Assembly (NCBI GenBank): GCA_026989395.1
Contig: JALSJK010000175.1
Location: 1 to 37,202 of the forward strand
Reading direction: 5' to 3'
From: Methylomonas sp.
Lineage (GTDB): Bacteria; Pseudomonadota; Gammaproteobacteria; Methylococcales; Methylomonadaceae
Length of the DNA: 37,202 nucleotides
The notes below the pieces were generated by a model that saw only the letters and a list, made by a program, of their open reading frames with translations, made no database searches and was not told where the DNA came from. Positions 26,948 through 35,009 of this stretch are shown here, piece after piece. Within the stretch, counting starts at the first letter, position 1; each line of letters starts with the position of its first letter. Made by a program: the position numbers and the translations under genes.

Positions 26948-27614
26948 TCCACTCAAACACATAACCAACGCCACGGACGGTACGAATCAATTTCACTTCA
27001 AAAGGGTCGTCTACCTTGTTGCGTAGGCGTCGGATAGCAACATCAACAACATTGGTATCACTGTCAAAATTCATATCCCAGACCTGCTCGGCAATGACAG
27101 TTCGCGATAAAACTTCTCCCTGCCGACGGGCCATTAATGCCAGCAATTGAAGTTCCTTCGGGGTCAGGTCTATACGCTTGCCACTTCTGGTAACACGATG
27201 TTTGACGGTGTCAATTTCCAAATCAGCACATTTCAAAATTTGTTGCTCGACTACGGCCCCCCGTCGTAAAAGAGTACGAATTCTAGCCAGTAATTCAGAA
27301 AAAGCAAAAGGTTTGACCAGATAATCATCCGCTCCAAGTTCCAGTCCTTTAACTCGATCATCTACTTCATCCCTGGCCGTCAGTAATAACACCCTTGTTT
27401 GAATATCTTTGCTGCGTAATGCCGCCAGTACAGACCAGCCATCCAGCAATGGCAGCATAACATCCAAGATTACCAAATCATAGTTGCCAAATTCCAGCGC
27501 ATTTAGCCCATCAACCCCATTTTTAGCTGCATTAACTGAAAAGCCATTTTCTTTTAATCCCTTGGAGAGAAAAGCAGCCGTTTTTTCCTCATCCTCAATA
27601 ATTAGAATTCTCAT
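26940..27614 (-). CDS. OmpR-family response regulator (CusR/CopR-like)
   Basis: A 224-aa two-component regulator. The receiver domain has the acidic pocket E7/D8, phosphoacceptor D51 in VILDVMLP, and the conserved KPF loop ([14 protein letters not shown]). The C-terminal winged helix includes [20 protein letters not shown] and [10 protein letters not shown], ending [12 protein letters not shown]. This is typical of the heavy-metal subgroup (CusR, CopR, CzcR). It is first in a regulator-kinase operon and probably controls the receptor downstream and perhaps the pump operon. GTTAACT occurs twice (27660-27705) in front of it and could be an autoregulatory site, but this is weak. Confidence 0.93.
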   Translation of the reverse strand: MRILIIEDEEKTAAFLSKGLKENGFSVNAAKNGVDGLNALEFGNYDLVILDVMLPLLDGWSVLAALRSKDIQTRVLLLTARDEVDDRVKGLELGADDYLVKPFAFSELLARIRTLLRRGAVVEQQILKCADLEIDTVKHRVTRSGKRIDLTPKELQLLALMARRQGEVLSRTVIAEQVWDMNFDSDTNVVDVAIRRLRNKVDDPFEVKLIRTVRGVGYVFEWNE

Positions 27615-27994
27615 AAAATCAAAGTATATAGCTGAAAGTCTGGTTGTTGGAAAATACTTGTTAACTAGGGTTCAAGCGTGAAACTAGGAATGATGAAAAG
27701 TTAACTGGTTTTGTAATTATCAATAATTAAGTTCTGCGATTTTTTCAGGTGAGATGTTGAATGCAGGCCAAATTGAGATTATGGGATAAACAAGAATTTA
27801 ATATGATCAAGGGCTAAATTGCTTACAGTTACTTTCAATATATAATCAATGTTTAGATTATCAGTTAAGCCATAAAGGGTCAATGAACCATGACCTGATT
27901 TTGAACAAGCTAAAGCTGTTAATATTTTGATAAATAAATATTTTTACACTAGACTTTGCAAAATGTTTCTGACACTAGGATAAGGAGTCCACTG
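27615..27994. promoter_or_regulatory. Divergent intergenic region, possible promoter for the membrane-protein operon
   Basis: 380 nt between the regulator gene (minus) and the next operon (plus). No gene is seen. TTGATA at 27927-27932 is followed after 17 nt by TAGACT at 27950-27955, an acceptable sigma70-like pair 40 nt before the start codon. GTTAACT repeats near 27660 and 27700 face the regulator gene. Confidence 0.3.
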
Positions 27995-28774
27995 ATGAGC
28001 CTGTTACCTGAAGAACCCGTTAGCATTGCTAAAGTTTTGGATACGAGTTTTATTCTGTTCAAAATCAGCTTTAAAAAGACCGTTGGCTTTGGTTTATTGC
28101 TCGGTTTGATTTCTGCCATTATTGGTTTAATGTCTTCATTGCATATTGAAGGACTGATAGAGCAAGGCTCTTATACGGATGGAAGAATTGCAATCTTGAT
28201 ATTGGGATTGGCATTTGTTGGATTTTTATCTGCCTTTTGGCTTTATGGCGCATTGATCTATCGGATAGATGATATTGCGCAAGGCGGAGATGCCAGTTTT
28301 GGTGAAGCTTTAGGCGTAGGATTAAAAAAATTCCCTGTTATGTTGTTTGCGGTGGTTTTATATTCAATCGCCGTATTGTTAGGGATAATTGTATTAGTGA
28401 TTCCGGGGTTGATCTTGTCGCTTTCGCTTTTTTTCTATGCTTATTTTATTGTTTTGGAAGACCAGAGCGCTTATCAATCTCTGAAGTCCAGTCATAAACT
28501 GGTATGGAAAGACTGGTGGCGGACAGCAGGTGTTTTTACTGTTCCAGGGGTTATTGCGGTAATCGCTGTCATCGGCTTAGGTGCGGTAGCGGGTTTTCTG
28601 GGGGGATTTGATCCCGATAGCGATTTAGATTACTTGCTGGAGGCCGGTTTTAATTTTTTATCCGGCATTTTTTACCAGTTTTTTTACGTTCTGGGCTATG
28701 TCCAGTTTCATGACCTTAAATTAAGAAAAACCGGTAGTGATCTCGAAGCCAGAATGGCAGATATGGGTAATTAA
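27995..28774 (+). CDS. Integral membrane protein, first gene of a MoxR-DUF58 operon
   Basis: A 259-aa protein with about six hydrophobic segments, for example TVGFGLLLGLISAIIGL, IAILILGLAFVGFLSAFWLYGAL and VMLFAVVLYSIAVLLGIIVL. It ends with a cytosolic tail (KLRKTGSDLEARMADMGN). It resembles the uncharacterised membrane-domain proteins found in front of DUF4129 genes. The start at 27995 has AAGGAG at 27982-27987 and is preferred over the upstream reading from 27956. The gene leads a compact five-gene operon. Function is unknown. Confidence 0.75.
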   Translation: MSLLPEEPVSIAKVLDTSFILFKISFKKTVGFGLLLGLISAIIGLMSSLHIEGLIEQGSYTDGRIAILILGLAFVGFLSAFWLYGALIYRIDDIAQGGDASFGEALGVGLKKFPVMLFAVVLYSIAVLLGIIVLVIPGLILSLSLFFYAYFIVLEDQSAYQSLKSSHKLVWKDWWRTAGVFTVPGVIAVIAVIGLGAVAGFLGGFDPDSDLDYLLEAGFNFLSGIFYQFFYVLGYVQFHDLKLRKTGSDLEARMADMGN

Positions 28775-28786
28775 TCAAGCGGCTAA

Positions 28787-29707
28787 ATGATGGTAATGAG
28801 ATTTTTAACTTCGGGAAAAATATGGATATGTCTGACATTGTTATTTTATCAAAATGCTTTTGCTCAAAACCAGGATTCTGATTGTCTGTCCAGAGCTTTA
28901 GATCAGCAACAGAACCAGGAATTAATGCAGCTTGAATGCCCGGAGTTTTTTCATCGCCTGCTTGAAAAAGACCTAATTGATACGATGGCAAGTGATTTGC
29001 CAGAACAATTTAGCCGATCACAATTGCAATATCTTATAGCTTCAATGCAGACAACAGATAACCGGCCTGTTTTGGATCGCACTGGTCTGGACAACTTGTT
29101 GGCAGAAATTTATGTTGAACATCAACAAGACGAAACCAACAGCTTGTGGCAGCAGTTTCTGGGGTGGTTAAAGCATTTTAAACCCGAAAACCATGAGGCA
29201 GAATTTACCTGGCTGGTACATTTTTTAGATAGCATCACGCCTTCAGAATATACTGCCAGAATAATGATGTATGGCGCTTTTACTTTGATAATTATATTGA
29301 CTATCGTTTTGGTATTTAAGGAGTTATCCATTGCCGGTATGTTTAGCCGAAAAAAGACCAGAAAAAAAACCAATGGCCAGGTATTCGACAACAAGATTGC
29401 AAATATTGAAAAACCTTTATCAATAGAAGAAATCAGACAATTGGAACCACGTAAACAATTGCCGAGCGTGCTTAAAACAGTGATTGTCCATTTGGTTAAA
29501 CAAGGGGATTTGCCTGAGAATAAAATACTGACTAACCGGGAGCTTAAACAAAAACTGTGTCAACATGAGTCATCCAGCGACAAAATATTTACGTTATTGC
29601 TGGATGAGGTAGAGCCAGTTCTTTATGGCGGCGTTCAGCCTTCTGAGCAGATATTAAAACGCAGTTGGCAATATGCAGAGAAAATTCTACATTCACCCTC
29701 TGTCTAA
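28787..29707 (+). CDS. DUF4129-type membrane-anchored protein
   Basis: A 306-aa protein with an N-terminal signal peptide (ICLTLLFYQNAFA before QN), a periplasmic segment, one membrane helix (MYGAFTLIIILTIVLVF, about residues 163-182), and a cytosolic C-terminal domain. That domain has the DUF4129 pattern: LPSVLKTVIVHLVKQGDL, LTNRELKQKL and ILKRSWQYAEKIL. DUF4129 proteins accompany MoxR/DUF58 genes, and a transglutaminase-related partner role has been suggested for some; it is not established. The start is one of three close ATGs (28787, 28790, 28796). It follows the first gene by 12 nt. Confidence 0.75.
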   Translation: MMVMRFLTSGKIWICLTLLFYQNAFAQNQDSDCLSRALDQQQNQELMQLECPEFFHRLLEKDLIDTMASDLPEQFSRSQLQYLIASMQTTDNRPVLDRTGLDNLLAEIYVEHQQDETNSLWQQFLGWLKHFKPENHEAEFTWLVHFLDSITPSEYTARIMMYGAFTLIIILTIVLVFKELSIAGMFSRKKTRKKTNGQVFDNKIANIEKPLSIEEIRQLEPRKQLPSVLKTVIVHLVKQGDLPENKILTNRELKQKLCQHESSSDKIFTLLLDEVEPVLYGGVQPSEQILKRSWQYAEKILHSPSV

Positions 29708-29740
29708 TTCCATGCATTTTTATTGTTTGAGCTCAGTGAA

Positions 29741-31033
29741 ATGAAAGATAGAGTGCTGACGCTGTTGTTTGCTCTGGCTGCTTTTTTGTTGGCCATGTTT
29801 CTGCTAACGCCACCATTATCCTCCGGAGAAAAAATTTCCTTGCCAACCTCTGAAGACAGAGGTTCTGATGGACTGAAAGGCTTATATCAATGGTTGCAGA
29901 ATAATAAGATTCGAGTCTCAAGTTTGAGGAAACGTTTTACAGACCTGAGCAAAGATCACGAATTAGCAGAAACCGGTAATGTTTTGATTGTTAGTAGTCC
30001 CTTTAACCGACAAGTGCTGACCTCAGAATGGCAGGCATTACAGCGTTGGGTTGCGGATGGTAATACCGTGCTGGTACTTGGAGCAGGCTACTATATTCCA
30101 GATTGGGCAAACCGTGATGATTGCTTTTGTCAGATAGACGCATTACTGGATAGATTTGGTTGGCATATAGATTCAGATACGGAAACTGTAGATGATGAGC
30201 AGGTATCTGAGGCAAATAATAGTTTCAAACAAACCATTGACAATCTGAAACACAACATTGAATCATTAAAACCTGAGCAAACTTTATTTTATCCACTTTC
30301 CAGCCATTCCTTACTGACTGGAGTAGATTCAATTTCAGGCAAGATTACCTCGGCACTATTAGAAACCAGGTGGTTTGTTTGGACTGATGAGGACAAGTTG
30401 GGATTCCGTTTGCTGTCATTACAAGATCAGTCAGAAACAACCATGTTATGGCAGTTGCAGACTGATGCAGGGCAGGTGATATTAAGTCTGGCGCCGGATC
30501 TTTTTAACAATCAAACGCTAAACAAGGCTGACAATGCGGTTTTGTTCTCCAATATTGTTACGCTACATTTAGGAGAAAATGGAACAGTCATTTTTGATGA
30601 CTATCATTTTGGTTTGTCGGATTTGTATGACCCTGACCAGTTTTTTGCCGACGAACGTTTGCACCAAACATTAGCATTTATTTTTTTACTCTGGTTATTT
30701 TATGTGTTTGGATATAGCCAACGATTAGCGCCAGTACGTGCAAAAAAAACCAGACCCTCAGCGGTCGATTATGTGAATGCTATGGCTGGGTTTTTTGCCA
30801 ATCGACTGGATAAAAAAACCATAGCCCGCGAATTAACCAGATGGCTGTTTAAGGATGTTCGCCGGCATTGGCACTTTTCCAGTGACCAGGAAGTATGGCG
30901 CTGGTTGCAGCAACATCCAAAACTCGATCGATCATTACTGGCATTGTTACAAAAAGCAGAACAAAACCAGCCGGTATCATTATCAACACTATCACAAAAC
31001 ATCATTACAATCAGGAAGCAAATTTTCTTATGA
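29741..31033 (+). CDS. DUF4350 domain protein
   Basis: A 430-aa protein with an N-terminal membrane helix (LLFALAAFLLAMFLLTPPL), then a ThuA/GATase-like periplasmic or exposed domain of DUF4350 type (SDGLKGLYQWLQNNKIRVSS; LIVSSPF; LQRWVADGNTVLVLGAG). A second helix lies near residues 310-330 (LAFIFLLWLFYVFGYS), followed by a cytosolic helical tail. The ATG at 29741 is preferred over the TTG at 29723. Its stop overlaps the MoxR start by 4 nt (31030-31033). DUF4350 is a steady member of MoxR/DUF58 operons; biochemical function unknown. Confidence 0.82.
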   Translation: MKDRVLTLLFALAAFLLAMFLLTPPLSSGEKISLPTSEDRGSDGLKGLYQWLQNNKIRVSSLRKRFTDLSKDHELAETGNVLIVSSPFNRQVLTSEWQALQRWVADGNTVLVLGAGYYIPDWANRDDCFCQIDALLDRFGWHIDSDTETVDDEQVSEANNSFKQTIDNLKHNIESLKPEQTLFYPLSSHSLLTGVDSISGKITSALLETRWFVWTDEDKLGFRLLSLQDQSETTMLWQLQTDAGQVILSLAPDLFNNQTLNKADNAVLFSNIVTLHLGENGTVIFDDYHFGLSDLYDPDQFFADERLHQTLAFIFLLWLFYVFGYSQRLAPVRAKKTRPSAVDYVNAMAGFFANRLDKKTIARELTRWLFKDVRRHWHFSSDQEVWRWLQQHPKLDRSLLALLQKAEQNQPVSLSTLSQNIITIRKQIFL

Positions 31034-31992
31034 ATAATGCAGCACAACTGGAACAAATATTACATGATCGACTGGGTAAGGTTCTTTTCGGGATGGAAGA
31101 AATTCTGCATGGTTTGAGTATCGCACTGATTGCCCAGGGCCATGTACTACTGGAAGGAGCGCCGGGGCTTGGAAAAACCTTGTTGTCAAAATCACTGGCG
31201 CAATTATTGGGTGGTGAATTTGGCAGGATACAGGGAACGGCAGACCTGATGCCATCAGATATGACAGGCATTCATGTGTATAACAATGAAAAAAGACAGT
31301 TTGAATTATTACCCGGACCGCTGTTCAACAAAGTGGTTTTGATGGACGAGATCAACCGTACTGGTCCAAAAACCCAGTCAGCGCTGCTACAAGCGATGGA
31401 GGAGAACAGAATTACTCTGGACAGAAAAACCTATCAATTACCCGATGGTTTTTTTGTGATAGCCTCACAAAATCCGTTAGACTTTGAAGGAGTATATCCT
31501 TTATTGGAGTCACAGCTAGATCGGTTCCTGATGCGGCTGGAGATGAATTATCCGTTGTTGGAAACTGAAATGGCGGTGTTAAAAAAATATGATCGTCCTG
31601 GTGGCGGCCATGCCCAGGAAATAACAGACTTACAGCCACTAGCTGATAATTTGATAAGCTTATCGCAACAGGACGCAGCTAAAGTTTATGTTGCGGATTC
31701 CTTGTATCATTATGTTGCAACCATTGCAAAAATCAGTCGTGAACATCCCCGGTTGGCACTGGGCTTGTCTCCTCGCGGTGCGCTGGCAGTCATGCGTTGC
31801 TCTCGAGTAGAGGCAGCTATTCAACAGCGCGACTATGTAACGCCAGACGATATTAAACGCGTTGCACCTTTCGTTGTGGGGCATCGCTTGTTGTTGACTT
31901 CGGAAGCTATGCTGGAAGGTATCGGATCATTGCAAATCTACCAGGATATAGAATCCCAGGTTGCAGTCCCGCGTGATCTGGAAATAGCCTGA
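31030..31992 (+). CDS. MoxR family AAA+ ATPase
   Basis: A 320-aa AAA+ ATPase of the MoxR group, thought to act as chaperone-like remodelling factors with VWA/DUF58 partners. Walker A is G43-T50 in EGAPGLGKT, Walker B is VVLMDEINR, sensor 1 lies near ASQNP, and the family signature GPKTQSALLQAMEE is present. The start at 31030 (MNNAAQLEQIL) fits the family, whereas an upstream in-frame start at 30895 would lie inside the previous gene. It overlaps that gene by 4 nt and is followed 1 nt later by its DUF58 partner. Cytosolic. Confidence 0.93.
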   Translation: MNNAAQLEQILHDRLGKVLFGMEEILHGLSIALIAQGHVLLEGAPGLGKTLLSKSLAQLLGGEFGRIQGTADLMPSDMTGIHVYNNEKRQFELLPGPLFNKVVLMDEINRTGPKTQSALLQAMEENRITLDRKTYQLPDGFFVIASQNPLDFEGVYPLLESQLDRFLMRLEMNYPLLETEMAVLKKYDRPGGGHAQEITDLQPLADNLISLSQQDAAKVYVADSLYHYVATIAKISREHPRLALGLSPRGALAVMRCSRVEAAIQQRDYVTPDDIKRVAPFVVGHRLLLTSEAMLEGIGSLQIYQDIESQVAVPRDLEIA

Positions 31993-31993
31993 T

Positions 31994-33292
31994 ATGTCAT
32001 TATCCAGTCGGGCTTTGGCTTTGGTGAGCCTGATAATTTTACTGGCGATCACAGGTATTTGGGTTGGAGAACCCCTGCAAGGTCTGTGGCGATGGCCAGC
32101 CGTCATATTATTACTGTTCATTGTTTGGGAACGGGTGCAAACTGACAAACTGTTTTCAATAAATAGAGAAATAGCGCCCCGGTTGTTTCTTGGTGTACCT
32201 GCTCGTTATCAGCAAACCATCATCAATCACAGCCGCTATCCGTTGCTGCTAGACAGTCAATCTGATTATTCAGATTCATTGCAGGCAGATCCAAAGATAC
32301 TGCGCTGGAAAATTCCGGCTGGAGAATCCAGGGAAAAATTATTAAAGGTTGTTCCGGTCGCTTTAGGAGAAGCGGCATTGGGAAAAACCTATGTTCGTGT
32401 TTTAGGCCGATTCGGGTTGGTCTGGTGGCGACATGACATTGATAAATCGGTAAAATTTCAAATTGAACCGGCAATGTTAAAACACAATCTCACCATCACT
32501 GGAAATACAAAATCAGGGGGGAGAAATACCCGCCTCAGGGCAGGTTCAGGTTTTGAATTGCTCAATTTGAGAGATTATCAACATGGCGATCCGTTGCATA
32601 GTATTGACTGGAAGGCTAGCGCCAGAAGACAAAATACTGTGGTTCGGGTGTTCAGCAAACAGCAACGACTGGAAATTGCAATTTTGCTTGATTGTGGAAG
32701 AGCCAGCTTAATTCAATGTGGTTTAATGAGCCGTCTCCATCATTATATCAATATCGCCTCTCGCCTGACTGAATTTGCCATAAGCAATGAAGACCAGGTC
32801 GCATGTATTGCCTATGCTGATAAAACTATTGCCCACATGCCTATGTCGGGCGGTATTTCTGCAATTCAAAACACTCGACAACTATTAACGGGCTTGAACA
32901 CTGAAGTCGAAGAATCAAATCCGTTAGAGATCGCGCTGGAATTAAAATACTTCCTTAAACATCGTAGTCTGGTTGTTTATCTGACAGAAATGGAACAGGC
33001 AGAAGCAGCCACTCAATTAATGCAAGCCGTTCAATTATTACGCGGTAAACATCATATTGTCGTTGCGTCAATTGACGACCCCGATATCAATAATTTAACT
33101 CAGCAAATCGACCAGACCTGGCTATCTCCGTATCAAAATTTTGCAGCGCTGGAGTATTACCGGGGTCGGGCATTAACCCGTAACAAACTTAGACAATCCG
33201 GCGTTGATGTGCTGACTGCATGTCCCGAAAACCTGGATGCAGAAGTATTGAATTTTTATCAAAAAATTCGAGAAAGCCGAAAAGCCATGTAG
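31994..33292 (+). CDS. DUF58 domain protein, MoxR partner
   Basis: A 432-aa protein with two N-terminal membrane helices (ALALVSLIILLAITGIWV and WPAVILLLFIVW), a beta-rich exposed segment, and the DUF58 core (GSGFELLNLRDYQHGDPLHS, IDWKASARRQNTVVRVF). A VWA-like domain follows (LEIAILLDCGR). DUF58 proteins are predicted partners of MoxR ATPases. The stop codon TAG at 33290-33292 is the first part of a REP element, which suggests the REP insertion may have altered the original C-terminus. It is the last gene of the operon. Confidence 0.88.
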   Translation: MSLSSRALALVSLIILLAITGIWVGEPLQGLWRWPAVILLLFIVWERVQTDKLFSINREIAPRLFLGVPARYQQTIINHSRYPLLLDSQSDYSDSLQADPKILRWKIPAGESREKLLKVVPVALGEAALGKTYVRVLGRFGLVWWRHDIDKSVKFQIEPAMLKHNLTITGNTKSGGRNTRLRAGSGFELLNLRDYQHGDPLHSIDWKASARRQNTVVRVFSKQQRLEIAILLDCGRASLIQCGLMSRLHHYINIASRLTEFAISNEDQVACIAYADKTIAHMPMSGGISAIQNTRQLLTGLNTEVEESNPLEIALELKYFLKHRSLVVYLTEMEQAEAATQLMQAVQLLRGKHHIVVASIDDPDINNLTQQIDQTWLSPYQNFAALEYYRGRALTRNKLRQSGVDVLTACPENLDAEVLNFYQKIRESRKAM

Positions 33293-33372
33293 GTCGGGTT
33301 AGCGCCAGCGTAACCCGACATTGGTTGTGCGAAATTTTATTGTCGGGTTACGCTGCAGCTAACCCGACCTAC
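33290..33372. repeat. Inverted pair of REP units (BIME-like)
   Basis: 33290-33320 reads TAGGTCGGGTTAGCGC and on to AACCCGACA. 33341-33372 is the same unit inverted (TGTCGGGTTACGC to ACCCGACCTAC). Each unit is itself a near-perfect dyad, and the pair forms a larger dyad with a 20-nt spacer. It overlaps the DUF58 stop codon and may act as a transcription end. Confidence 0.85.
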
Positions 33373-33461
33373 CTGATTAAAAACATATTGCAAAGCAGAA
33401 ATTTAGAATGGTTGGTCTATGATTTTAAATATCTCATTTCGATATTTAGTAAAACCAAATC

Positions 33462-34251
33462 ATGCGTGAATTAACATGGAGAAAAGCGATAGATCAAGTG
33501 CTCAGATCATCTACAACCCCACTTCATTACAACGAAATTACAGAACGTATCATTTCAGAAGGTTTACGCAAAAATCTTGGTGCCACCCCAGCAGCAACGG
33601 TTAATGCACAGATTTCTGCTTCCATCAAACACGATGGTGATTCATCACCTTATATTCGAGTGTCAAAAGGCACATTTACCATGCGTGTGCCCACGCAACT
33701 GGTATATCAAAATCAGTACCAAAACTCACGCCAGATGTAACCGAGTCAGAGGAATTGGAAGAGCAGTATGAAATTATTACTTCATTTGGCATGTTTTGGC
33801 GAAAAGAAGCTATAGAGTGGAATACAAGTCCCAAGCTACTTGGAATGCAGCAGATTGGCGCTACACCCGTAGATTTTTACAAGCAGTTAGGGATTTATCT
33901 TCTTTACGATGGCCGTGAAGTTATTTATGTTGGTCGAACAAATGATAGGCCGCTGGGCAGAATGTTGTATGAGCATACAATAGATCGCATGTCAGCGCGA
34001 TGGGATAGATTTTCTTGGTTCGGTTTGTTACCCGTTTCTAAGACAGGAGATATTGGTGCATTACCCGATTCATTCAAGGCGGCAAAATTAATTCCAGCAT
34101 TGGAAGCGGTCTTAATCGAAGCTCTTGAGCCACGATAAAATAGGAAGCGTGGAGATGACCTGGCGGCAGTAGAATATCTTCAAAAAGTTGATCCAGAAAT
34201 CGAAAAAAAGAAAATAAAAGCCACGTTGGACGCAGCGCTCAACAAGCTGTA
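33462..34251 (+). pseudogene. Broken HARE-HTH / GIY-YIG nuclease
   Basis: The first frame (33462-33740) encodes a HARE-HTH domain: TWRKAIDQVLRSS, LHYNEITERIISEGL, GATPAATVNAQIS. A one-base shift near 33720 leads into a second frame (KLTPDVTESEELEEQYE onward) with a GIY-YIG nuclease domain: GIYLLYDGREVIYVGRTND, then RWDRFSWFGLL. That frame hits TAA at 34136-34138, where relatives would read Gln or similar, then continues open as NRKRGDDLAAVEYLQ to a stop at 34251. The joined product would be about 262 aa. HARE-HTH domains accompany nucleases of restriction-like systems. Frameshift plus nonsense means it is very probably inactive. It lies between REP units. Confidence 0.8.
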
Positions 34252-34268
34252 AAAGCAGCAAAACAAAG

Positions 34269-34299
34269 TAGATCGGGTTAGCGGCAGCGTAACCCGACA
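34269..34299 (+). repeat. REP unit upstream of the RAYT gene
   Basis: TAGATCGGGTTAGCGGCAGC and on to AACCCGACA, a near-perfect dyad in the same orientation as 33290-33320 and 36955-36985. It ends 9 nt before the RAYT start codon used here. Confidence 0.85.
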
Positions 34300-34308
34300 T
34301 TGATGCTT

Positions 34309-34848
34309 ATGCAATATCGACGATTAAAGATAGAAGGCAGTAGCTATTTTTTTACTTTGGTTACCGATAAAAGAAAAAAATTGTTTGCTGATGATGAAAA
34401 TGTGGCGTTATTACGACAGGCTTTTCGTCATGTAATGAAAAAACGGGTTTTTGTTATTGAAGCCATTGTGATATTGCCTGATCATATACATTGTATTTGG
34501 ACGCTTCCCGCTGGAGATGCTGATTTTTCAACACGCTGGCGGTTGATAAAAACGTGGTTTACCAAGCATTGTGATGAGCAATATAAAAGTGCTCCGAATA
34601 AGGCAAGAATCAAAAAACAACAACAAGCGGTTTGGCAGCACCGTTATTGGGAGCATTGCATCAAAGATGAGGTCGATTTTGAGCATCATGTGAATTATAT
34701 TCATTACAACCCAGTTAAACATGGCTATGTTGAAAGAGCAGTGGATTGGCAATATTCGAGTATTCACAAATACATCAAACGCGGGATTGTTTCTGATAGC
34801 TGGGGGGCTGGTAATGTTTCTATTCCAGATGGAATAGGGTGTGAATGA
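34309..34848 (+). CDS. REP-associated tyrosine transposase (RAYT, Y1/IS200-like)
   Basis: A 179-aa single-strand nuclease of the Y1/TnpA_REP group, which recognises and moves REP hairpins. The HUH motif is H59-I-H61 in LPDHIHCIW. The candidate catalytic Tyr lies in the helix HHVNYIHYNPVKHGY. The N-terminus MQYRRLKIEGSSYFFTLVT is typical. The start at 34309 is taken from the family; ATG at 34303 is also possible. The gene is flanked by a REP in direct orientation upstream (34269) and an inverted one downstream (34855), the classical RAYT layout. It appears intact and is probably responsible for the REP units of this window. Confidence 0.93.
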   Translation: MQYRRLKIEGSSYFFTLVTDKRKKLFADDENVALLRQAFRHVMKKRVFVIEAIVILPDHIHCIWTLPAGDADFSTRWRLIKTWFTKHCDEQYKSAPNKARIKKQQQAVWQHRYWEHCIKDEVDFEHHVNYIHYNPVKHGYVERAVDWQYSSIHKYIKRGIVSDSWGAGNVSIPDGIGCE

Positions 34849-34854
34849 TTTATT

Positions 34855-34886
34855 TGTCGGGTTACGCTGTCGCTAACCCGACCTAC
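34855..34886 (-). repeat. REP unit downstream of the RAYT gene
   Basis: TGTCGGGTTACGCTGTCGCT continuing to AACCCGACCTAC, inverted relative to the upstream unit. Together with 34269-34299 it frames the RAYT gene. CTGATTAAA follows, as it does after the unit at 33341-33372, so the family includes short flanking sequence. Confidence 0.85.
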
Positions 34887-34913
34887 CTGATTAAATATTA
34901 AAACCGGCTCTTG

Positions 34914-34940
34914 GGTCACAATTCGGCATAAATTGTGACC
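34914..34940. promoter_or_regulatory. Perfect 10-bp dyad upstream of the methyltransferase pair
   Basis: GGTCACAATT (34914-34923) and AATTGTGACC (34931-34940) are perfect inverted arms with a 7-nt spacer, 70 nt before the first methyltransferase start. This is long for chance and well placed for an operator. No T-run follows directly, so it is not an obvious terminator. The binding protein is unknown. Confidence 0.6.
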
Positions 34941-34965
34941 GCCACGGCAGAAAATCGCCTCTTTT

Positions 34966-35004
34966 TGTCTATCTTTTAGAGCAACAGTTCTAAAAAATCA
35001 GACA
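34966..35004 (+). promoter_or_regulatory. Second dyad at the methyltransferase start
   Basis: TTTTAGA (34974-34980) and TCTAAAA (34989-34995) are perfect arms, extended by TGTCT (34966-34970) and AGACA (35000-35004). The structure ends 5 nt before the ATG at 35010, where no Shine-Dalgarno sequence is visible. It may be an operator or an mRNA hairpin controlling translation. Confidence 0.5.
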
Positions 35005-35009
35005 AACAA

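Noticed and set aside
30895-31029. Upstream in-frame start for the MoxR gene
   Set aside because: It would sit deep inside the DUF4350 gene; the ATG at 31030 overlaps that gene's stop by 4 nt and gives the family N-terminus.
33220-33474. 84-codon ORF across the REP pair
   Set aside because: It starts inside the DUF58 gene and is made largely of REP palindromes; shadow reading.
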